From the NCBI GenBank assembly GCA_016201205.1, contig JACQDF010000291.1, positions 1-36,734 of the forward strand: 36,734 nucleotides of DNA. Reading direction: 5' to 3'. Positions 1 through 8,222 of the stretch are shown one piece after another. Position 1 is the first letter of the stretch. Every line of letters starts with the position of its first letter. Made by a program: the position numbers and the translations under genes. The DNA comes from Acidobacteriota bacterium (GTDB lineage: Bacteria > Acidobacteriota > Terriglobia > Bryobacterales > Bryobacteraceae). The notes under the pieces are model-generated. The model was given only the letters and a program-made list of their open reading frames with translations. It had not been told where the DNA came from and did not search any database.

Positions 1-2577
1 CGCCAGATGGCTTCCGAACAGGCTCTCGGCCAGCCGGGTGGCGTCGATGTACAGATTCCGCCCATGCCGCGTGTGGGTTTTCGCCGCATCGAGCAGCCGC
101 TCCGGGCCCGCCAGAACACGCTTGCGGATGTGCTCGCCGGTAGGCACAAGACTCGTGTTCAGCACGGCCACTGTTTTCTCCGGATCGGCCGTCTTCAGAT
201 TCTCGGCACTGGCTGCGCCGATCAGGTCAAAGCCGAGGATCAGATCGGCATTGGCGATGTTGGTGCGCGCTGACGCCTCGACCTGCCGGTCGCTGATCAG
301 CAGGTGCGACACGACGGCGCCGCCTTTCTGCGCCAGGCCGGTCTGATCCAGTGTCACCACATGACGGCCATCGATCAGCGCCGCTGTCGCCAGCAGCGCA
401 TTGATGGTCACGACGCCTGTTCCGCCGATCCCCGGCATCAGAATCCTGTAACCGCCACCCGGTTTGACCACGTCGCGCGGCGGCGGCACTTCCGTCTGGG
501 GCAATGGCGGGAGCTTGCGCCTTTTCAGCCCGGTTCCCTCGGCGATGTGCACCGTCAGGAACGACGGGCAATCGCCCAGTGCGCAGGAGTAATCCTTGTT
601 GCACGAAGACTGGTGAATGCGAATTTTCTGCCCCAGCTCGGTGGCCACCGGATGAAGGCTCATGCAATTGGATTGCCGGATGCAATCGCCGCACCCTTCG
701 CACACTTCTTCATGAATCACAAGACGCCGGGTGGGCTCTTTGTACTTGCCGCGTGTGCGAAGCCGGCGCTTTTCCGCGGCGCATTCCTGATCGTAGATGA
801 GCACCGTAACGCCGCGAATTTTCTCCAGTTCCGCCAGCGCCCGCTCGATGGCGGCGCGGTCGCGCACCTCGGCATTGGCAGCCATCCGCGCGCCGTCCAT
901 GTATTTGGCCACGTCGTCGGTAAGGACGATTGTCTTGCTGACGCCCTCGGCCTCCAGCTTCCGCGTAAGATCCGGAATCGGAATGGCGCCGGTTACATCC
1001 TGACCGCCGGTCATCGCCACGTGGCCGTTATAGAGAATCTTGAACGTGATGTTCACGCCCGCCGCGATCGCGCTTTCGATGGCCAGCGATCCGGAGTGAA
1101 AATACGTCCCATCGCCCATGTTCTGGAACAGGTGCCGGCGCTCGACAAACGGCGCCATGCCGATCCACGGAACCCCTTCCGCGCCCATGTGCGTGCAGAA
1201 CAGATAGCCTCGGTTGGAATCGGCCAGCATGGCCGACATGCCGTGACAGCCGATGCCGCCCCCGGCCACCTGCCCGTCGAGCAGCAGCGTCGAGCGGTTG
1301 TGCGGGCAGCCGGAGCAAAAATTCGGAGGCCGCACCGGAAGCGGCTCCTTCGGGCGCAGGGCAACGGCTTCGATCCGCGCCAGCCGCCTCCGCAAGGATT
1401 CGCCGGGCTCCGTATTCCCGAGACTGCCGGCCACCACGCGCGCCAGCATATCCGGGTCCAGCTCATAGGCGGACGGCAGCAGCGGTGCGCAGGATTCGTC
1501 TTCCTTGCCGATGATCACAGGATGCTCGCGCAGGTTGTAGAGTGCGTCACGAAGCTGCATTTCGAGGAAGCTGCGCTTCTCCTCGATCACCAGAATCTTG
1601 CGCAACCCGGTCGCGAACTCTCGCGCAAAGTGCGGCTCGACGGGGAATGTCATACCGAACTTCGCGATGCGAATCCCCATCGTTCCCAGATCCGCCATCC
1701 CGATGCCCAAATCGTGCAGCGCCTGCATCAGGTCGTAGTAATACTTGCCTGACGTGGCGATGCCGAGCGACGCGTTCTCGCGTGCGCCGAACCAGCGGTT
1801 GAGCCCGTTCGCTCGAGCAAAATCTTTCGCCGCTTCCAGACGGCGCCGGTTCACTTCCGGTTCCATGGCATTGGTGAACGGAATCAGCAGGCGCGGGTCC
1901 GTCTTCTTCTGATAGCCCTCGGGAATCACGATCGGCGGCCGCTCTGGCGCAACCTCGACCGTGCCGCCGCCGTCGCAGGTTTGCGTCAGCAGCTTCATCC
2001 CGCACCAGGCGCCGGTGAAGCGTGAGAGGGCGATTCCCGCGAGGCCGAAATCGAGGATCTCCTGCGTGTTTCCCGGAAACAGCACCGGGATGGCGGCGTT
2101 CATCAGGCTGAAATCGCTCTGGTGCGGAATCGAAGAGCTCTTGCACGGATGATCGTCCCCAGCCAGGACCAGTGCGCCGCAGCGGCCCGGCGAGCCGGCC
2201 AGATTCGCATGCCGGAAAATGTCGCCCGAGCGATCCACGCCCGGCCCCTTGCCGTACCAGATGCCGACCACGCCCTCAAACTTCGATTTGCCCATCACCT
2301 GGTAGATCTGGCTCCCGAAGATCGCCGTCGCCGCCAGGTCTTCGTTCACGCCGGGCCAGAAGCGAATATCCAGCTCATCAAGCAGCCCCTTCGCCCGCGC
2401 CAGCGCCAGGTCGTAGCCGCCCAGCGGCGAGCCTTCATAGCCGGAGATGAACGCGCCGGTCTTCCAGCCCGCCCGCCGGTCGCGCCGCATCTGGTCCATC
2501 GGCAGCCGCACCAGCGCCTGGATGCCGCTGAGATAGACGGTCCCGGACTCGACCGTGTATTTGTCGGTGAGCTGCAT
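1..2577 (-). CDS. Fused indolepyruvate ferredoxin oxidoreductase (alpha plus gamma regions), 3'-truncated by the window edge
   Basis: This thiamine-diphosphate enzyme family oxidises arylpyruvates from aromatic amino acids to arylacetyl-CoA. The frame is open for 859 codons to position 1 with no stop, so the C-terminus is missing. Visible landmarks are NFCSGCPHN near residue 419, the ThDP-binding GDG at 488-490 followed by a YNGHVAMTGGQ segment, and ferredoxin-type cysteines CEGCGDC from residue 626 followed by SNC. A gamma-type domain (GIGGTGVVTINALL) follows from about residue 690. Fused proteins of this family are usually about 1150 residues, so roughly 300 are outside the window. The ATG shares its first base with the upstream isomerase TGA, suggesting translational coupling. 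The fused form is typical of aerobes. I infer the aromatic substrate from the family only. Confidence 0.9.
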   Translation of the reverse strand, partial: MQLTDKYTVESGTVYLSGIQALVRLPMDQMRRDRRAGWKTGAFISGYEGSPLGGYDLALARAKGLLDELDIRFWPGVNEDLAATAIFGSQIYQVMGKSKFEGVVGIWYGKGPGVDRSGDIFRHANLAGSPGRCGALVLAGDDHPCKSSSIPHQSDFSLMNAAIPVLFPGNTQEILDFGLAGIALSRFTGAWCGMKLLTQTCDGGGTVEVAPERPPIVIPEGYQKKTDPRLLIPFTNAMEPEVNRRRLEAAKDFARANGLNRWFGARENASLGIATSGKYYYDLMQALHDLGIGMADLGTMGIRIAKFGMTFPVEPHFAREFATGLRKILVIEEKRSFLEMQLRDALYNLREHPVIIGKEDESCAPLLPSAYELDPDMLARVVAGSLGNTEPGESLRRRLARIEAVALRPKEPLPVRPPNFCSGCPHNRSTLLLDGQVAGGGIGCHGMSAMLADSNRGYLFCTHMGAEGVPWIGMAPFVERRHLFQNMGDGTYFHSGSLAIESAIAAGVNITFKILYNGHVAMTGGQDVTGAIPIPDLTRKLEAEGVSKTIVLTDDVAKYMDGARMAANAEVRDRAAIERALAELEKIRGVTVLIYDQECAAEKRRLRTRGKYKEPTRRLVIHEEVCEGCGDCIRQSNCMSLHPVATELGQKIRIHQSSCNKDYSCALGDCPSFLTVHIAEGTGLKRRKLPPLPQTEVPPPRDVVKPGGGYRILMPGIGGTGVVTINALLATAALIDGRHVVTLDQTGLAQKGGAVVSHLLISDRQVEASARTNIANADLILGFDLIGAASAENLKTADPEKTVAVLNTSLVPTGEHIRKRVLAGPERLLDAAKTHTRHGRNLYIDATRLAESLFGSHLA

Positions 2578-3467
2578 CAGGCGTAAGAAAGAATCTTGTC
2601 GAGCGCTTTTGACACCTGCATCAGATATTCGGCGTGGTTGCCGCGGCCACCGTATTCCGGGCTCAGGAAGCCCCTGTACCCGACCTTCTTGAGCGCCGCC
2701 ATCACTTCGGCAAAATCCACATCGCCCTCGAGCAGATCGACGAAACGGCCCTGCTCGGCGCGCGCGCTGAGCTTATAGTCCTTCACGTGCACCCGCTTGA
2801 TGCGCGAGCCCAGCGTCAGGATCCAGTCCTGCGGGTAGCCGAACTGCATCACGTTGCCGATGTCGAAGTGCGTTTGCAGCCACGGGCTCTTGAACTGATC
2901 GACAAAGGCGCGCATTTCGAGCGGGCTCACCAGAAACTTGTTCCACACGTTCTCCGGCGTCAGATAGACGCGCGCCGATTCAGCATGCGGAATCAGCTTC
3001 TTCAATTCCGCCGTGATCCGGTCCCAGGTGTCCTGGTAGCCATAGTGGAACTTCGGGCCGTCGCCGAGCCGTCCGGGCACGATCAGCAGCGCTCCGCAGT
3101 TGACCTGCCTGGCCAGCTCAATCGCCTTGTGCAGCACCTGGACGCCCTTCTCGCGGACGGCCGGGTCGGGATGATTCAGCGGATTTCCGGACAGCGGGTC
3201 GGAGACCCACAGGCTGACGATCGCCACGCCGGCTTTGCGCGCCTCATCGGCGATGCGCTCGGCCTCATCGCGCGGCGTGTCCACCGTGAGCTGCTTGCCC
3301 AGCCGGATCTCGATGCCCGCAAAGCCTGCGTTGCGGGCCTGCCGGAACTGCTCGCCGAGCGGGATCGCCTCCGGAAAGATGACGCCGCAAATGCTTTTCA
3401 GGAACTGGTCATTGGCGCCGGCGGCCGGAGCCGCGGCTGCCATGGCAAGGAACTCTCTGCGTTGCAT
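2577..3467 (-). CDS. Tat-signal sugar phosphate isomerase/epimerase-like TIM-barrel protein
   Basis: This 296-residue protein belongs to the xylose isomerase-like (AP endonuclease 2) superfamily, metal-dependent TIM barrels acting on sugars. The N-terminus MQRREFLAMAAAAPAAG is a twin-arginine-type export signal, so it is probably periplasmic. Candidate metal ligands in the usual order are E172 (TPENVW), D202 (THFDIGN), H227 (RVHVKD) and E271 (LSPEYGG). Its TGA overlaps the ATG of the oxidoreductase downstream by one base, and the upstream cupin ends 42 bases away. There is no clear Shine-Dalgarno sequence; an extended -10-like element lies about 10 bases before the ATG. The exact substrate cannot be assigned: epimerase, isomerase and inosose dehydratase-like roles are all possible. 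Confidence 0.87.
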   Translation of the reverse strand: MQRREFLAMAAAAPAAGANDQFLKSICGVIFPEAIPLGEQFRQARNAGFAGIEIRLGKQLTVDTPRDEAERIADEARKAGVAIVSLWVSDPLSGNPLNHPDPAVREKGVQVLHKAIELARQVNCGALLIVPGRLGDGPKFHYGYQDTWDRITAELKKLIPHAESARVYLTPENVWNKFLVSPLEMRAFVDQFKSPWLQTHFDIGNVMQFGYPQDWILTLGSRIKRVHVKDYKLSARAEQGRFVDLLEGDVDFAEVMAALKKVGYRGFLSPEYGGRGNHAEYLMQVSKALDKILSYA

Positions 3468-3477
3468 GACGGGGCTG

Positions 3478-3486
3478 ATTGTATCA
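3478..3486 (-). promoter_or_regulatory. Possible extended -10 promoter element before the isomerase gene
   Basis: On the minus strand this reads TGATACAAT, an extended -10-like motif. It lies in the 42-base gap after the cupin gene and ends 10 bases before the isomerase ATG. Transcription would start only a few bases before the ATG, giving an almost leaderless message, which fits the absence of a Shine-Dalgarno sequence. I see no convincing -35 hexamer. The call rests on the motif alone. Confidence 0.3.
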
Positions 3487-3509
3487 CGGGGCGCTGATCG
3501 GGCGCGGAT

Positions 3510-4298
3510 TCACTCCGCCCATACCTTCATCAGCAGGTAAGCAAGCTTCACCCCAGCCGACGGCATCATGTGGTGTGCTCCGTTGCGAGGGATGACGACG
3601 AGGTCTCCCGGACCAATGGCGTGCTCGCGTGATCCACGCATGCCCGTTCCGCGAATCTCTCCCGGCGACTCTTCGCTGACGCCTTCAATCTCGCCCCCAA
3701 GCAGCGCTTTGGCAGTGCCTTGTTGCAGGAAGTAGATGTCAACGCAGCCGCGGTGCGCTTCCCAGGGCCCGGGCCGGTTCGGGTAAATCACATAGTTGAT
3801 CGTGTACGCCTGGGCGGCATGAAGCGGCTGGTTGGCGTCGAACTTCGCGATGGTGGCGTCGATGTCCGCTTTCTTGAGCATGCCGGTCATGCGGCGCGGC
3901 GCCAGAAAGCCGGCGCGCGGTGGAAGATTCTCACCGGTGGCAAGGATGCGCACCGCGACCAGCTCGACGCGGCCTGCGCCCGGGTCAATCTGGCGGCGGC
4001 TGCCTCTCGGGATGTGCACGAAGTCGCCCGCGGCGCCCTCGTGCTTGCTGCCGTCGAGCATGATCGACGCGCGGCCCCGGCGGATCCAGAGGAATTCATC
4101 GGCTTCCGGGCGATTTTCGGACGGGCTCGCCTTACCTTCGAGTCTCCGCAGAACGATGGCGAAGTTCGGCCGTTCATGAATGGCGATGTCGCCGGCGCCG
4201 GGCCTGGAGAGCGCAGCGTCGATGGCGGCGCTCTTCATGACATCGCGGATTTCGGCGGCGGAAACCAGGGAAGCGGCAAAAGTGAGCAGGAGCAGCAT
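3510..4298 (-). CDS. Secreted bicupin-domain protein
   Basis: This 262-residue protein has a short hydrophobic signal peptide (MLLLLTFAASLVSAAE) and two cupin-like halves. The first spans about residues 60-125, with strand and turn pattern GRASIMLDG and GDFVHIPRGSRR. The second, about 165-255, contains IYFLQQGTAKALLGG and GPGDLVVIPRNGAHH. The histidine pair near the end of the second half could bind a metal; the first half lacks a full histidine set and may be structural. Cupins cover isomerases, dioxygenases and binding proteins, so no reaction can be given. It starts 13 bases after the stop of the Gly-rich protein gene and lies 42 bases before the isomerase gene, consistent with co-transcription. 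Confidence 0.82.
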   Translation of the reverse strand: MLLLLTFAASLVSAAEIRDVMKSAAIDAALSRPGAGDIAIHERPNFAIVLRRLEGKASPSENRPEADEFLWIRRGRASIMLDGSKHEGAAGDFVHIPRGSRRQIDPGAGRVELVAVRILATGENLPPRAGFLAPRRMTGMLKKADIDATIAKFDANQPLHAAQAYTINYVIYPNRPGPWEAHRGCVDIYFLQQGTAKALLGGEIEGVSEESPGEIRGTGMRGSREHAIGPGDLVVIPRNGAHHMMPSAGVKLAYLLMKVWAE

Positions 4299-4311
4299 GG
4301 CAACCTGGAAG

Positions 4312-5082
4312 CTATAGCGCCAGCTTCCCTCCGAACTTCATATCCTTGAGGGCGAACTTCGCCTTCACCAGCATCCCGCCCATCTGCCACTGGAACGTGA
4401 CTTCCTTGTCCGCCTCGTCGAGCGCATCTTTGCGGAGGAACATGAACACGACGGTCATGCCCTTCTCGGCGCGCAAGAAGCCTACCTCGGCCGCTGTGAT
4501 GGGCTCTTTTCCTTTGCGGACCAGCGAAGCGCCTGATTGCAGCCGTTCCTTGAAGCGGGCCGGATCGCCTTGCGGCCGGATGGGGAAGCCGGCGACGCTG
4601 ACGATGTAATACTGGCGGGCTCTCTCCTGGGCGTAGTCCTTCTGCTCGAGCTTCACTCGAGCTTCATGCACCGGCTCCGCGCTGTCCCAAACCACGGTGA
4701 CGGAGGGCATGGACATGCCTCCACCGCCCATTTCACCGCCGCCCATGCCTGCTCCACCAGGGCCGCCAGCGCCGATCTCGTCGCCGCCGGGACCCGTGCC
4801 GCCAACGCGCGGGCCACCGCCGCCCATGCCACCCATGCCACCGCCGCCCATGCCACCGCCACCGCCACCTTTGCCTCCACCGCGGGGCATGCCACCGCCG
4901 CCGGCTCCGCGCGCCGCCCCACCACCTCCACTCATCTGCAACGTCACTTGTTTGGCCCAAGGCGAATTGGTCATCAAGCGCTTGGATTCTTTCTCATTCC
5001 AATCGGCCGGTTTCTTCTGTTGCCAGAAGTCGGCGGCGAAGCAGAGCGCCGCCAGTGCGAGTACGGCGGAGAGAAGTTTCAT
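4312..5082 (-). CDS. Secreted protein of unknown function with a long Gly-rich linker
   Basis: I chose the ATG at 5082 because it begins a clean signal peptide (MKLLSAVLALAALCFAADF) and is preceded by GAGGGAG. The open frame extends upstream to 5226, but that part is Arg-rich and would overlap the receptor gene. The mature 256-residue protein has an N-terminal segment with FWQQKKPADW and NSPWAKQV, a low-complexity Gly/Met tract at about residues 51-123, and a C-terminal folded region (SVTVVWDSAEPV to the end). FW...W...SPWA segments resemble secreted proteins common in Acidobacteriota, but I cannot name a family with confidence. It sits 140 bases downstream of a TonB receptor and 13 bases before the cupin gene. 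Confidence 0.72.
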   Translation of the reverse strand: MKLLSAVLALAALCFAADFWQQKKPADWNEKESKRLMTNSPWAKQVTLQMSGGGGAARGAGGGGMPRGGGKGGGGGGMGGGGMGGMGGGGPRVGGTGPGGDEIGAGGPGGAGMGGGEMGGGGMSMPSVTVVWDSAEPVHEARVKLEQKDYAQERARQYYIVSVAGFPIRPQGDPARFKERLQSGASLVRKGKEPITAAEVGFLRAEKGMTVVFMFLRKDALDEADKEVTFQWQMGGMLVKAKFALKDMKFGGKLAL

Positions 5083-5222
5083 GACTCCCTCATCATACAT
5101 CCGGCGCCGGCTCGCGGCCGCCCCATGGTTCAGAAGCGCAAAGGCCGCGGCCCGCGGCGCCAAGCCCTTGAGGAACACCGGACTGTCCCTGCCGCGGGCG
5201 CGGTCCGTTTTGCGCGTGCTCA

Positions 5223-8213
5223 TCAATAGATAAACTTCATGCCCAATTGAATCTGGCGGCTCGAGCCCAGGTCGCCGCGCACGGTCCGCGTCGCGGTGAT
5301 CTGGCCGAAGGTTGCATTGTTCACGACATTCACCGGCTGCCCCAGGTTCGGGTGGTTGAACAGATTGAACACCTCCGCCCGGAGTTGCACCGAGTAGCCC
5401 TCTCTGATGGTGGTGTTCTTCGCAACCGAGAAATCGACGTTCTCAAAGCCCGGCGCCCGCAGAATATTGCGTCCCGCGTTGCCGAACCGCCCTCGCTGAT
5501 TCGCGACAAAGGCGGCCTTGTTGATCCACTGCGACGCCGACGGATTCGCCGCCAGCAAGGCCTGCCCGGCGACATAGTCGGGGCGGTCGAACGCCTGGAG
5601 GCTGCCCGAGTTGAGCGTGGTCACGATCGGGCTAAACGGATTGCCCGATTGCAAATTCACGATGGGCGCGACGCTCCAGCCTTCCATGATTCGCTTGGGC
5701 AAGGCGCCTTTTGCGTTGAACGGCAGAAAGTAGACCAGACTGGCGACGAACCGGCGCCGGGCGTCGAAATCCGAGAGCGCCCGTTCCGCGTTCACGTTGT
5801 AGGCATCCTGGATCTGCGGGTTCGAGCTGCCGACCGAGTTCAGATCGATCGACTTCGCCCACGTGTAGGAAGTCGTGAACGTCATCCCGCGCGAGAATCG
5901 CCGGTTCGCGCTCACCCACATGGCGTTGTAGTTGGACCGCGAGCTCGATTCGTTGAGGTTGATGACGCCGAACGTTGTGATGGGCCGCACGCTGTTGATC
6001 CCCTGGTTGTAATCGCGGAGCAGCCGGAGATGGCGCCCCTGCGAGCCCACATAGCTCACCTGAAACACTGTTCCGAACTGCTCATGCTGCAAGTTGAAGT
6101 TGTATTGCAATACTCTTCCGCTCACCAGATTCGGGTCGATCGAGTTCGCGTTTACGATGGCAGACCCTCCGCCCGGCAGGTTGAACGGCTGGGTGAGAGT
6201 GATGTTCAGCGGCCGCTGCGGCGTGCTGTTGAACGTCACCGAGCTCGAAAACGGCGGATTGCTGCCGAGCCCGGTCACGATATTCGTAACCGGCTGGTCA
6301 TAGTACAATCCCGTCGCCGCGCGGATCACCGTCCTGCCCTTGCCGGTCACGTCGTAGCTGAACCCGATTCGCGGTCCGAAGTTTGTCCATGTCCGCTCGT
6401 ATGGCCGCTCGATGCCGCCGGTTCCCACCGGGAATAATTGCACGCGAGTGAAATCGAACACGCCGAGACGGTCGTAGCGCTCGCTGGGGATGCCGTTAAA
6501 TTCCCAGCGAAGGCCGAGGTTGAGCGTCAGGCGGGCATTGATCTTGAAATCGTCCTGCGCGAACAGGTTCACCGCATTCACCGAGAGCGCAGGAGTCGCC
6601 GCCACCCTCTGCTGTGTGGTCGATGTCGGTGTGGCGCGCAGGAAATCGGTCAAGGTGGGGAACGTGATCGTGCCCCCCGTGCCGCCGTTAAAGTTGTTGT
6701 TCTGGAAGTTGCGCAGCTCGAAGCCATACTTCATCGAATGCCGTCCGCGCACCCAGCTCAGCGTATCGGTGAACTGCGTTGTCAAATCGCCGCGCCCTTG
6801 TGGAAACCCCGCAATGCCGCCGAACGCCATCCCGCCGCTCACGGTGATGCGTGGAAAAACTCCCGACCCGGTGCTCATGCCGAAATCGGCGGGATTCGAT
6901 TCGTTCTCTTGCTGAAACGAGATCCGAATCCGATTCAGGCCGGCGCGCAGCTCGTTGGTGATTCCAGGTGACACGACACGGATGTAGGCCAGCGAGAAGA
7001 AATACCGCCTCGCCGGACGGAAGTCTCCGGCGCCGGGCAGGTTGCCGCCTTGCAGATTCGGCTCCGTCCGGCTGTCCCGGTTCGAGATGAATGTCCCGGT
7101 GAGGAAGTTCCTTTCATTGAATGTGTGATCGGCGCGCCCGCTGAACTGGTTCAGTGTGCGCTTCTTCGGCACCGCGCCGACAAAGAACCCGTCCGGCGAG
7201 CTGGCTGCCGGAACCAGCCCCAGCAACCGTCTCACAACGCTGTCCGTTACCGCCGCCCGCTGCGCCTCCGAGGGAACCGGCGTCCGCAGCGAAACCGATT
7301 CACGCCCGCGCCGCCCTTCGTAGCTGTGGAAGAAAAATGTCTTGTTCCGGATCACCGGCCCGCCGATGCTGTAGCCGAAAATATTCCGCTTGAACGGAGG
7401 AATCGGCTGGTCGCCGCGGTCAAAGTAGTTCTTGGCGTCGAACTTGTCGTTGCGCACGAACTCGTAGGCCGTTCCGTGAAAGCCGTTCGTGCCCGACTTC
7501 GACACCGCATTGATGATGATGCCCGCGTTGCGGCCGTATTCGGCCGAGAACGCATTGGTCTGCACCTTGAACTCCTGGATCATGTCGATGTTCGGCTGGA
7601 AGGTGATCTGGTTCTGCACCATGTCGCTGAGGTTGACGCCGTCGAACATGTAGTTGGTGGAATCCTCGCGTGCGCCGGAGGCATTAATGCCAGCGGCGCC
7701 GATGCCGCTCGGCGCGGCCAGAAACGTGCGGTTATTCGTCGACGGCACGACCGTGCCCGGCGTCAGCAGCGCCAGATCCAGAAAGAAACGGCCGTTGAGC
7801 GGAATCTCGACGATCTTCTTGGTCTCGATGACGTCGCCGAGACTGCTCGATTCCGTTTGCACGCCCGAGACGCCGCTTTCGACGGTAACCAGTGTGCTGG
7901 TCTCGCCAATGCTCAAAACAGCATCGGCGCGACCGCGCTGATCGACAGCCAGGACAATCCCGCTCTGCACGAACGTCTTGAACCCGGCTTTCTCGACGCG
8001 CAGCGCATAATTGCCCGGCCGGACGATGGAGAACTCATACTGGCCGACAGCGTCGCTCGGAACGGTCAAGGAAACCTGGGTTTCAGCGTTGGTCAACGTG
8101 ACCGTCGCCGCGGCAACGACAGCATCCTGCTGGTCTCTCACAACGCCGACCAGCGAGGCGTTCTGCGCCCACAGTGACACGGACAGCAAGAATGGAAGCG
8201 CGCGAACAAACAT
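5223..8213 (-). CDS. TonB-dependent receptor with carboxypeptidase-regulatory-like domain (receptor 1)
   Basis: This 996-residue outer-membrane protein would import substrates using TonB energy. It has a signal peptide (MFVRALPFLLSVSLWAQ), a carboxypeptidase regulatory-like beta-sandwich at about residues 20-105 (LVGVVRDQQDAVV), a plug domain at about 125-240 containing YMFDGVN and FSAEYGRNAG, and a beta-barrel ending in an aromatic residue (QLGMKFIY). This is the Oar-like arrangement expanded in Acidobacteriota. GAGGTGG overlaps the stop of the upstream receptor gene and precedes the ATG, so the two receptors are very probably translated from one message. Ligand specificity cannot be read from sequence; nearby sugar enzymes suggest carbohydrate-related cargo. 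Confidence 0.93.
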   Translation of the reverse strand: MFVRALPFLLSVSLWAQNASLVGVVRDQQDAVVAAATVTLTNAETQVSLTVPSDAVGQYEFSIVRPGNYALRVEKAGFKTFVQSGIVLAVDQRGRADAVLSIGETSTLVTVESGVSGVQTESSSLGDVIETKKIVEIPLNGRFFLDLALLTPGTVVPSTNNRTFLAAPSGIGAAGINASGAREDSTNYMFDGVNLSDMVQNQITFQPNIDMIQEFKVQTNAFSAEYGRNAGIIINAVSKSGTNGFHGTAYEFVRNDKFDAKNYFDRGDQPIPPFKRNIFGYSIGGPVIRNKTFFFHSYEGRRGRESVSLRTPVPSEAQRAAVTDSVVRRLLGLVPAASSPDGFFVGAVPKKRTLNQFSGRADHTFNERNFLTGTFISNRDSRTEPNLQGGNLPGAGDFRPARRYFFSLAYIRVVSPGITNELRAGLNRIRISFQQENESNPADFGMSTGSGVFPRITVSGGMAFGGIAGFPQGRGDLTTQFTDTLSWVRGRHSMKYGFELRNFQNNNFNGGTGGTITFPTLTDFLRATPTSTTQQRVAATPALSVNAVNLFAQDDFKINARLTLNLGLRWEFNGIPSERYDRLGVFDFTRVQLFPVGTGGIERPYERTWTNFGPRIGFSYDVTGKGRTVIRAATGLYYDQPVTNIVTGLGSNPPFSSSVTFNSTPQRPLNITLTQPFNLPGGGSAIVNANSIDPNLVSGRVLQYNFNLQHEQFGTVFQVSYVGSQGRHLRLLRDYNQGINSVRPITTFGVINLNESSSRSNYNAMWVSANRRFSRGMTFTTSYTWAKSIDLNSVGSSNPQIQDAYNVNAERALSDFDARRRFVASLVYFLPFNAKGALPKRIMEGWSVAPIVNLQSGNPFSPIVTTLNSGSLQAFDRPDYVAGQALLAANPSASQWINKAAFVANQRGRFGNAGRNILRAPGFENVDFSVAKNTTIREGYSVQLRAEVFNLFNHPNLGQPVNVVNNATFGQITATRTVRGDLGSSRQIQLGMKFIY

Positions 8214-8222
8214 ATTTCCACC

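Noticed and set aside
304-1752. Long plus-strand open frame of 482 codons
   Set aside because: It is antisense to the fused indolepyruvate oxidoreductase, whose minus-strand frame has clear ThDP and iron-sulfur motifs; the plus-strand translation has none.
4697-4935. Repeated GGC/GGT-type triplets as a CRISPR or tandem-repeat array
   Set aside because: There are no regular spacers or conserved repeat units; the pattern is Gly-codon low complexity inside a gene.
4697-5233. Pro-rich plus-strand frame of 178 codons
   Set aside because: It is the complement of the Gly-rich coding tract; the minus-strand frame has a signal peptide and ribosome-binding site.
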